A program made the translations under genes and the position numbers. The notes beneath the pieces were generated by a model. The model ran no database searches and was not told where the DNA came from. It worked only from the letters and a program-made list of their open reading frames with translations. From Symbiodinium natans (lineage: Eukaryota; Sar; Dinophyceae; Suessiales; Symbiodiniaceae): a stretch of 64,000 nucleotides of DNA. Of the stretch, positions 42,590 to 51,393 are shown piece by piece. The stretch covers positions 1 through 64,000 of the forward strand of contig CAJNDS010002799.1 in assembly GCA_905221605.1 (NCBI GenBank), read 5' to 3'. Position 1 is the stretch's first letter; the number at the start of each line of letters is the position of its first letter.

Positions 42590-43980
42590 TCACCCCGCTC
42601 TTAACTCCTGAAAACAACGGCTGCACTGTAGCCACTTCGCTGAGGGCTTTTCCATTTCTACAAAATTAACGCTGATCCACTTGCCACATTTCAGCGTCGT
42701 ATGACCCACTTTGTACAGATGTAGCATGGTACAATTCTTGTTTCGGATCGCTCTCCAACCCTTCGGCAGACTCAGGGCCGCAGCTGGTTCCTCCTTTTCT
42801 TCCGACGAGGCTCCATCAGAGGTTTCCTCGGAGGACCCGTCTGCTGATGTGGTAGGCGAGAACTCTGCCTCCCCGTTGTCATCTGCATCTTGTGTGTCAT
42901 TCTTATCGAGCACTGTTTCGCAAAGCCCACAGGTCACGGTAGCCAGCTTGTCTAATTCCTCACTTTCTTTCTAGGGTTAATTCTTCTCCTTCCGCTATCA
43001 ACGGTGCGGATGCTTCCAAGACGGGCATGGCACTTGGTGACTCAAAGACCTTCGCTTGCAGGGGGGCAAAGCAGTCCAACCCCCAGGAGATTGTCCTGAA
43101 ATCCTTCCACTAGAGCTGGCAAATTTGCAAAAGCTCATGCGTGCTTTCGGAATTCTCGGGCAGCCCATCCAAGCTGCCTACCTTGCTGATCGGAAGTCAG
43201 GACCCGAGGTCAACAGATGCACCTGCCTCTCATCCTTGGGCTCGGGCAAAGTATCCACTTCGAATAGCGTCCGGGCAAAACGAGCCTTCCCGTACCTGCT
43301 TCAGCATTTCCTCCAGCTGCCGGAGGGGGCCACCAAGGGCATCTCTCGAGTAGGCTAATGTACTCAAAGCTCCAGTCGAATAATGTGACAAGAGTGTCTG
43401 TGTCTCGCCCACAATGCCGTATTTGCTCAACCTCATTGTGTTTCAAGGACTGTGTGGCAACCCTCGCTGTTGAAGGGGTCGCGGTCCCTTAGCAGTCCCG
43501 TCAGCTAGTTGGAAGCCTTGGCGGAGTCCATGGAACTCTGCAGCCAGTCGCCATCTGGGGTGGCCGGTAGTAAAGGGCCTACAGGGGTCTTCGAGAGCAC
43601 TATCCCTGCTTCGGCAGCCACCTTCTGCCATTCTTTTGCCCACACCACCTTAGGTTGGACCCCCGAACTGGAGCCACGAGGGGCATGAAGAACGAGAGTT
43701 TCTTCTTCTTGTTGGACTGTTTCGTCTCTCTAGCCCTGCCTTGAAAGGATTCCTTGTAGAAAACCACAAATCTCGGGTCCAATTTCCAGAAATTCGAACT
43801 CCAAGAATCGCACGTGCCTGATGTCTGACCAACGGTTCCTGCTGAAGATCTGACACAGGAACACTCCTGCTGCAAATTACTCAACAACGTGGAGCTCGGT
43901 GTTTCCAACCCACTCTGCCGGAAATTTAACTTGAAGCACTGTTAGGTCCCGGGCTTGGTGTGTGGGCTCGTGCTCGCCTG
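42590..43980 (-). pseudogene. E3 tyrosine recombinase, central and C-terminal part
   Basis: Fragments in several frames. 43980-43640: THQARDLTVLQVKFP, a decayed region around the catalytic Arg, and KLSFFMPLVAPVRGSN. 43640-43450: PLLPATPDGDWLQSSMDSAKAS, typical of DIRS-type YRs. 43436-43230: LSTLAYSRDALGGPLRQLEE with the catalytic Tyr, then EGSFCPDAIRSGYF. 42937-42590: a C-terminal extension with TMLHLYKVGHTTLKCGKW and LQCSRCF, the same putative zinc module as E1 and E2. The N-terminus is not on this strand; a matching N-terminal piece lies on the plus strand at 44528-45015. Confidence 0.75.
43614..43980. repeat. Inverted repeat, left arm
   Basis: 367 bp, the reverse complement of 44912-45277 with few differences. 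Loop of about 930 bp. Both arms carry the central YR segment. Confidence 0.9.
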
Positions 43981-44527
43981 ACCCAGTAACGTGGTCCGTG
44001 TGCAGCAGATGAGGGACAATGCGCGCCGCTCCCGGCCTTACTGAATCTTCCCGCCGGGCAGAAGTGCAAAACATTTCCAGCGCTGTCTCTGTGATGCTCA
44101 TGTGGCAGCAATCTGCGCGTGTATTGAAGCACCATGTTATGTCATGTCTTGTACAACATCCTGCCAAGATGGACTTGTCTTGCACAGCGGCAAGCTGAGG
44201 CTTTTTCTGCTGAGTACGAGGACATTAACTTGCCCCCCTGCACCTCTTTTCCCATACCGGGCCTTCCGGTTTTTCAGACTCCAAATGCCACGCTGATTCA
44301 TACATCAGCATCAGCTGCCAGTTGGTTGGTTGACAGACAAGAAAGCGAGCCCACAGAGGCATGCCTTGGCATCTTTGATGAGCCAATCTAGAGTGCCGAA
44401 GTGGTCTCTGGGTGAAGAGGCCAAAGAATCGCAGGTGTCTTGAGCTCCTCAACGGGGGCTAACGTTTCAGCAAAGTGATCAAGTGTAAAAAGAAAGATGG
44501 ACCTTTCGAGAAGGCTGTTGTAGGCAT

Positions 44528-45277
44528 GTGATTGAAGAACATGTAGATGTGGAAACAGCTGCTCGAAGCCTCCCCGTCCACCAGTTTTGCCAAAAACTGC
44601 AAGAATTGGACGAAGAGGAGAAGATGTTGTCCCTTCGTGACATGTTTGGCTCGAAATCACCACACACAATCCAGAAGTGTGCATCGACCTTGAAAGACAG
44701 GCAGATGCGCAAGGGACCTCTGTGGAGGAACCCCTTCTCCCATCAGAGGAGGCGGTGTACAAGTTCTGCAGAGAGATATCCCACAGCAAAAAGGGCAAGC
44801 GGGCACCTCAGAGCATGGTACAAGCGTTGAAGTTTGTGAAATTTCTGCTTTCCATTCCAGATGTGGAGAATTCCATCTCCCCCAGGGTCCGAGGCTTGGC
44901 AGACCCAGTGGCAGGCGAGCACGAGCCCACACACCAAGCCCGGGACCTAACAGTGCTTCAAGTTAAATTTCCGGCAGAGTGGGTTGGAAACACCGAGCTC
45001 CACGTTGTTGAGTAATTTGCAGCAGGAGTGTTCCTGTGTCAGATCTTCAGCAGGAACCGTTGGTCAGACATCAGGCACGTGCGATTCTTGGAGTTCGAAT
45101 TTCTGGAAATTGGACCCGAGATTTGTGGTTTTCTAGAAGGAATACTTTCAAGGGAGGGCTAGAGAGACGAAACAGTCCAACAAGAAGAAGAAACTCTCGT
45201 TCTTCATGCCCCTCGTGGCTCCAGTTCGGGGGTCCAACCTAAGGTGGTGTGGGCAAAAGAATGGCAGAAGGTGGCTG
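44528..45277 (+). pseudogene. Tyrosine recombinase N-terminal fragment, opposite orientation
   Basis: Plus-strand YR core-binding region. LSLRDMFGSKSPHTIQK lies in the first frame. In a second frame come EEAVYKFCREISHSKKGK, APQSMVQALKFVKFLLSIP and ENSISPRVRGLADP, then GEHEPTHQARDLTVLQ. After a stop at about 45013, FAAGVFLCQIFSRNRWSDIRH carries the catalytic Arg context. It shares its last 366 bp with E3 as an inverted repeat, so two YR copies meet head-on. It could be the missing N-terminus of E3 moved by an inversion, or part of a separate plus-strand element. Confidence 0.65.
44912..45277. repeat. Inverted repeat, right arm
   Basis: 366 bp, the reverse complement of 43614-43980. It starts at CAGGCGAGCACGAG and ends at TGGCTGC. 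Confidence 0.9.
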
Positions 45278-45454
45278 CAGGTCATGTCGTCGTGGAAACC
45301 TCGGGTTTGATTCTGTAGGAGGTCGACAACACTCTGAAGCCTATCGAGGTGAAACTGAAGTATCAGACATGTTTGCCAAAGCTGCTCGCACTCACTTAGA
45401 ACACGTGCATGAAGATCAACGAGATGCGAATACTGCTGTTGCATTCGGTGGGTG

Positions 45455-45725
45455 ATGAGCCCAGAGGTGGAAACGACCCCTCGTTGGAAACAGCCCGGGG
45501 CTGGAACCAGGCTGCTGCTGGAAAATACCCAGGCCCGGAACATGCCGAGAATATTTTTCACAAGCTTCTGCCTGGAACACACCCTTTGCTGGAGAATGCC
45601 TCGAGCTGGAAGAAGCCCCAGGCTAGAAAACGCCCTGGGCTGGAACCAGCCAGGGGCTGGAAAACGCCCTGGCTGGAACAAGCCCTCGGCTGGAACAAAG
45701 CCTTCTGTCTTGCGAAACCATGCAA
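45455..45725. repeat. GCTGGAA-type minisatellite
   Basis: Degenerate units of about 15-25 bp built on GGCTGGAACNAGCCC and GCTGGAAAANGCC, running into the satellite. Frames through it (for example minus 45148-45732) show the repeat as Phe/Gln/Pro/Ala words and are not genes. Confidence 0.8.
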
Positions 45726-45732
45726 AAGCCAC

Positions 45733-48700
45733 AATCTCTGTTCTTTCAAGTTTTGGATGACAAAAAGCAACACTTTCAAAGCCAGCTTACCACAATACTG
45801 TCAAAACTGCTCTACCCCAACTGCAAGAGTTGATACAGCACGTTTTGTTGATCTCGAGGGCTTCGCTCTTTCAGGTTGAGGATGACAAAAAGCAACACCA
45901 GCAAACACTGCTCTTTCAAAATTCAGCCAGCATACCACAATACTCTCAATACCCCTCTGCCCTTTCAGGTTGAGGATGAAAAGAAGCAACACCAACAGGC
46001 CAAAGCCTGAAGCCTTACCGCCAGAGACTGCCCGGGCCTGGAACCTTAAGTCAAAGACTGCCTAGAGCCCTAGGCCAAAAACTGCGCGGCCTGGAGCCTC
46101 AAACCAAAGACTGCCCTTAAGCCAAAGTCTTAAGCCAGAGACTGCCCAGCTTGGAGCCCTAAGCCCAAGACTGCCCAGCTCTGCCTGCAGCCTTAAGCCA
46201 GAAACTGCCCGGCTTGGAGCCTTAAGGTTAGGGGTTGGGGGTGGTTCAGGTACAGGCCAGCCCGACCCCTTTACTATTCTTTCAAAACTCAGCGAGCATA
46301 CCACAAAACTGTCAAAAACGCTCTGCCCCAACTGCAAGAGTTGATACAACACGTGCTTTTTGATCTCGAGGGCTCTGTTCCTTCAGGTTTAGGATGACAA
46401 AAAAGCAACACCAGCAGACGTTGCTGTTTCAAACTTCTGCCAGCATACCACAACACTGTCAAACCGTTCTGCCCCAATTGCAACTGTTGATACAACATGA
46501 TTTTTTGATCTTGAGGGCTCTGTCCTTTCAGGTTTAGGATGACAAGAAGCAACACCATTGTTCAAAACTCGGCCAGCATACCAGAAAACTGTCAAAACCG
46601 CTCTCACCCAACTGCGATGTTTGATACAGCACGGTTTTTTGATCTCGAGGGCTCTGCTCTTTTCAGGTTTAGGATGACAAAAAAGCAACACCAGCAGACG
46701 TTGCTGTTTCGAACTTCTGCCAGCATACCACAACACTGTCAACTGCCCCACTTGCAATTTTTGATACAACATGTTTTTTTGATCTTGAGGGCTCTGTCCT
46801 TTCAGGTTTAGGATGACAAGAAGCAACACCATTGTTCAAAACTCGGCCAGCATACCAGAAAACTGTCAAAACCGCTCTCACCCAACTGCGATGTTTGATA
46901 CAGCACGTTTTTTTGATCTCGAGGGCTCTGCTCTTTTCAGGTTTAGGATGACAAAAAAGCAACACCAGCAGACGTTGCTGTTTCGAACTTCTGCCAGCAT
47001 ACCACAACACTGTCAAACCGCTCTGCCCCAATTGCAATTTTTGATACAACATGTTTTTTTGATCTTGAGGGCTCTGTCCTTTCAGGTTTAGGATGACAAG
47101 AAGCAACACCATTGTTCAAAACTCGGCCAGCATACCAGAAAACTGTCAAAACCGCTCTCACCCAACTGCGATGTTTGATACAGCACGGTTTTTTGATCTC
47201 GAGGGCTCTGCTCTTTCAGGTTTAGGATGACAAAAAAGCAACACCAGCAGACGTTGCTGTTTCGAACTTCTGCCAGCATACCACAACACTGTCAAACCGC
47301 TCTGCCCCAATTGCAATGTTGATACAACATGTTTTTTTGATCTTGAGGGCTCTGTCCTTTCAGGTTTAGGATGACAAGAAGCAGCACCATTGTTCAAAAC
47401 TCGGCCAGCATACCAGAAAACTGTCAAAACCGCTCTCACCCAACTGCGATGTTTGATACAGCACGTTTTTTTGATCTCGAGGGCTCTGCTCTTTTCAGGT
47501 TTAGGATGACAAAAAAGCAACACCAGCAGACGTTGCTGTTTCGAACTTCTGCCAGCATACCACAACACTGTCAAACCGCTCTGCCCCAATTGCAATTTTT
47601 GATACAACATGTTTTTTTGATCTTGAGGGCTCTGTCCTTTCAGGTTTAGGATGACAAGAAGCAACACCATTGTTCAAAACTCGGCCAGCATACCAGAAAA
47701 CTGTCAAAACCGCTCTCACCCAACTGCGATGTTTGACACAGCACGGTTTTTTGATCTCGAGGGCTCTGCTCTTTTCAGGTTTAGGATGACAAAAAAGCAA
47801 CACCAGCAGACGTTGCTGTTTCGAACTTCTGCCAGCATACCACAACACTGTCAAACCGCTCTGCCCCAATTGCAATTTTTGATACAACATGTTTTTTTTG
47901 ATCTTGAGGGCTCTGTCCTTTCAGGTTTAGGATGACAAGAAGCAGCACCATTGTTCAAAACTCGGCCAGCATACCAGAAAACTGTCAAAACCGCTCTCAC
48001 CCAACTGCGATGTTTGATACAGCACGGTTTTTTGATCTCGGGGGCTCTGCTCTTTTCAGGTTTAGGATGACAAAAAAGCAACACCAGCAGACGTTGCTGT
48101 TTCGAACTTCTGCCAGCATACCACAACACTGTCAAACCGCTCTGCCCCAATTGCAATTTTTGATACAACATGTTTTTTTGATCTTGAGGGCTCTGTCCTT
48201 TCAGGTTTAGGATGACAAGAAGCAGCACCATTGTTCAAAACTCGGCCAGCATACCAGAAAACTGTCAAAACCGCTCTCACCCAACTGCGATGTTTGATAC
48301 AGCACGGTTTTTTGATCTCGAGGGCTCTGCCCTTTCAGGTTTAGGATGACAAAAAAGCAACACCAGAAGACACTGCTCGGTCACTGTATACAGCACGTTC
48401 TTGTGATCTGGAAGGCTTCGCTCTTTCAGGTTTAGGGAACACCAGCGGACATTACTCTTTCAGAATTCAGCCAGCATACCACAAAACTCTCAAAAACGCT
48501 TTGCCCCAACTGCAAAATTGATACAGCACATTCTTTTGATCTCGAAAGCTTTTTTCTTTGAGGTTTAGGGTGACAAGAAGCAACACCAACAGGTATAGCA
48601 CTTTCAAAACCAGCCAGCATACCAGAAAACTGTCAAAACCGATCTGCCCCAACTGCAGATTTGATACAGCACGCTTTTTGGGTCTCCAAAACTTTGTTCT

Positions 48701-49330
48701 TTCAGGTTTAGGGTGACAAGAAGCAACACCGGCAGACATTACTCTTTCAAAAATCAGCCAGCAGACCACAATACTCCAAAACCGCTCTGCCCCAACTGCA
48801 GAACTTGACACAACACGTTTTTCGATCTTCTTCTTTCAGGTTTGAATGACAAGAAACAACACCAGCAGGTATTGCTTTTTCAACACCAGCCAGCATACCA
48901 CAAAACTGTCAAAACCGATCTGCCCCAACTGCAACAAAACTTGATACAGCATGCTTTTTTGATCTCGCGGGCTTTGTTCTTTCAAGTTTTGGATGACAAA
49001 AAGCAACACCGGCAGACACTACTCTTTGAAATTCAGCCAGCATACCACAAAAACCGTCAAAACCGCTCTGCTCACCACAACACTGTCAAACCGCATTGCC
49101 GCAACTGCAAGTTTTGATACAACATGCTTTTTTGAGGTTTAGGACGACAAGAAGCAACAACATTTTCCATATCTCGGCCAGCATACCCCAAAACTGTTCT
49201 GCTCTTTCAGGTTTAGGAGATTTAGAGGCACCACCAGATGAACCCAGCCGGCATATCATCAACCGCTCTGCTCCAAAATGCAACATGTTGTTTGTCTGCA
49301 CGGGCAACTTTGGATGACAAAAGTGACACC
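45733..49330. repeat. Satellite array with 280-bp dimeric unit
   Basis: About 3.6 kb of tandem monomers of about 140 bp. Each contains TTTCAGGTTTAGGATGACAA, then AGCAACACCA, CCAGCATACCA, CTGTCAAA and a T-tract before TTTGATCT. In the centre (about 46380-48340) two monomer types alternate, giving a 274-281-bp higher-order dimer repeated about seven times with very few differences. Towards both edges (45733-46380 and 48340-49330) monomers are more diverged and irregular, the usual result of homogenisation by unequal exchange. Open frames of about 90-170 codons recur once per dimer and are by-products of the repeat. About 46010-46250 is a different internal patch of short GCC(T/C)TAAG-type repeats. 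Confidence 0.92.
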
Positions 49331-49579
49331 AGCAGACACTGCTTTCAATCTCTCCTCGCAGCATCAAAACTGTTGTTGCGCCAGCTTCTCTTCTCAAACT
49401 ATACAAAGAGAATGAACGACCCTGGCTGCAAACACGTCAACTCGTTCAGATACTGAAGACTGTTCGGCAGGGGAAACAGATCAGACTGCCCTGCAAAGCA
49501 TCCTTCATTCTAGGCAGCATTGGCACCACAACAATTTCACCTCCTGTAATTGACAGAAGCCATGCTTCGCAAACAGGTC
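49331..49579. other. Interval between satellite and transposase gene
   Basis: About 250 bp, no gene or clear terminal inverted repeat. It would contain the 3' end of the transposon carrying the transposase. Confidence 0.4.
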
Positions 49580-51292
49580 TCAGCAAAGCCCAAGGGATGC
49601 ACACTCCAGGCATACATCCCAATCGCAGGTGTCACATCTCCATGTGTGATCCTGCTCCTTGACACTCCCGCATAAGTCACAGGACACCCTGTCCCAATGA
49701 ACGAGAGGGATTTCCCTCCGACCAACCCGCTTTGAGGAGGTCGACGTGCCCAACGGTTTTAACATGAGGTCGTGACCTTGGGGGCAAAATTTCCTCGGTG
49801 GCTCACGATCATGGGGGCAGAGCTTCTTCGCCGGCTCTTGTTTCACCACCTGCGACTGCTTCGCAGCGGGTTCTGTCTTCACCCCCAGGACATTTTGCAG
49901 CACATTCTCAAGTTTGACAGTAGCACGGGCCCGCTTTGCAGGTCGAACCAAGACAAGTTCCACATCGCTGCTGTCACTGTCGCAAGCTTCGGAAAGGGGT
50001 AAAGGAAAAGAGGCCTGATCAGAAGCTTGCTGAACATGCGCTAAAGGCTCTTCTGGAGCTGTCTCGGACGGGGACAAAACGTCAGATGGAGATTCAACCG
50101 AAAGGTCTTCTGGGGCTGCCTCGGGAGCCTCGGGCACAGGAGCCTCACCTGGCGGACTCGCAGGCGCGGGTGCTTCGCACACACTGAGGAAGTCCTCGAG
50201 CACCTCCTCCGGAATTGAATCCTTTAAAGACGTAGCATGATTTTCTTTCTCACGGTGTTGGTCCTGCCAAAACTTTATCTGATCAAGCAAATCCGCAAAG
50301 GGATCCACTTGGCGTGGTGAACAGCTTGCAGTCCACAAAAACTCTGACAGAAGACCGCCGTAGCTGTCTCGACTCACCTTCTTGGCGCCTTTGGCTCGCA
50401 AAAAGGCCTTCAAGCGGCCGAAAAGCCCTTCAGCTGCGTTCGTTGACACCACAACTTCCTTTCCAAAAATTGTTTCTGTTTTGGAAAACTCACGGCGTTT
50501 GTGATTCACGCAGCGATGCACAAAGCCAGAGTCTGGCTTCGACAACCAAGCATAACTCTTGAAGCTGTCTGTAAAAATCAAACTGCCAGCAACAACATGT
50601 CTTCGAATGAAAAGCTTCAAGGTGCGAGCACTCCTGTCCGGAATCTCCAAAAGAAGGCAATGCCCTGTGGCTCGTCGAGTTTCAAAGTCCAACTCGAGCA
50701 TGCCAAGCACACACTTTTTGGTTCCAGCCGTTGGGCGGCCTCGGAAACCACCTTTGCAACGCTTCTTCTTCGTGAGAAACGTCTCGTCAATGCACACGAT
50801 TTTGCCTTCGCCGCCGAGCTGAGCAGGATTCAAACGAGCGACACACAGCCACAAAATGCTTCTAACACGTGCTAAAAACCCAGCCCAGTTCTTCGAACTG
50901 ACCTTTGCCTGCTTTCGAGCAGTTCTGTAGGGTGCGTCTGACGCGAACCAGTACAAAGAAGCAAGATATTGCGCAGGTGTGTAGTTGTTCGCTAGGTACT
51001 TTGGAAGCGTTCCTGGACGACGCCAGGTGAGCTTCTTGTTGCACAGCTTCTTCGCTGGAACCTCCTCGTCCTCATCCTCACTGTCGTAGTCTGGATTCGG
51101 AACGCGCACTGTGCAGTGCAAGTATGAGTTGCCCTTCTCGGAGTTGCTGTTGAAGGACTTCCACTCATGCCCTGCTGGGCAATGCAACGGCAAGACAAGC
51201 AAATTCCACCAAAGTAAGAACCACAACGCCTGGCGGCTAGAAGGCCACAACTTGTTTGACGCCTCATCCGCCGTCAGGAACTCGCCGTCCAT
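49580..51292 (-). CDS. ISXO2/Merlin-like transposase with C-terminal zinc finger
   Basis: 570 codons, uninterrupted. Residues about 160-335 match the ISXO2-like DDE transposase domain shared by bacterial IS1595-type elements and eukaryotic Merlin transposons: IVCIDETFL (Asp 169), GRPTAGTKKCVLGMLE, LIFTDSFKSYAWL (Asp 242), HRCVNHKRREFS and STNAAEGLFGRLK (Asn 285/Glu 288). The N-terminus has HCPAGHEWKSF and later Cys residues, possibly a zinc ribbon. Residues 370-500 are an acidic, Pro/Ser-rich linker with KR-rich patches. The C-terminus (about 505-570) has CPHDR, FCPQGHDLMLKP, SCDLCGSV and WRCDTCDWDVCLECA, a ZZ/C1-like zinc finger. No terminal inverted repeats were found. The intact frame suggests recent activity or a domesticated gene. 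Confidence 0.85.
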   Translation of the reverse strand: MDGEFLTADEASNKLWPSSRQALWFLLWWNLLVLPLHCPAGHEWKSFNSNSEKGNSYLHCTVRVPNPDYDSEDEDEEVPAKKLCNKKLTWRRPGTLPKYLANNYTPAQYLASLYWFASDAPYRTARKQAKVSSKNWAGFLARVRSILWLCVARLNPAQLGGEGKIVCIDETFLTKKKRCKGGFRGRPTAGTKKCVLGMLELDFETRRATGHCLLLEIPDRSARTLKLFIRRHVVAGSLIFTDSFKSYAWLSKPDSGFVHRCVNHKRREFSKTETIFGKEVVVSTNAAEGLFGRLKAFLRAKGAKKVSRDSYGGLLSEFLWTASCSPRQVDPFADLLDQIKFWQDQHREKENHATSLKDSIPEEVLEDFLSVCEAPAPASPPGEAPVPEAPEAAPEDLSVESPSDVLSPSETAPEEPLAHVQQASDQASFPLPLSEACDSDSSDVELVLVRPAKRARATVKLENVLQNVLGVKTEPAAKQSQVVKQEPAKKLCPHDREPPRKFCPQGHDLMLKPLGTSTSSKRVGRREIPLVHWDRVSCDLCGSVKEQDHTWRCDTCDWDVCLECASLGLC

Positions 51293-51393
51293 GGCACGTG
51301 GAAGATGCTGGAAGTCTGGATGCGAAGCCCCCGAACTTTCAAAAAGACTTTGAGCCGAGTGACACGTATCAGTTCCCTCTGCAAGTCCAACAA

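Larger units (their letters stand above)
37135..43980 (-). mobile_element. E3: degenerate YR retrotransposon
   Basis: Minus-strand order: YR (43980-42590), Gag (42494-41383), pol (41125-38467), B1 (38393-38134), an interval with an 81-codon ORF (38133-37395), B2 (37394-37135). The order and 3' layout are those of E1 and E2. It is inserted in the RNase H region of E4. The 5' end (A1) was not found; upstream is an inverted-repeat structure and satellite. Many frameshifts mark it as older than E1 and E2. Confidence 0.75.

Noticed and set aside
46389-48231. Repeated 90-170-codon ORFs on both strands, one per 280 bp
   Set aside because: They are the satellite unit translated; no domain, and they appear on both strands with the same period.
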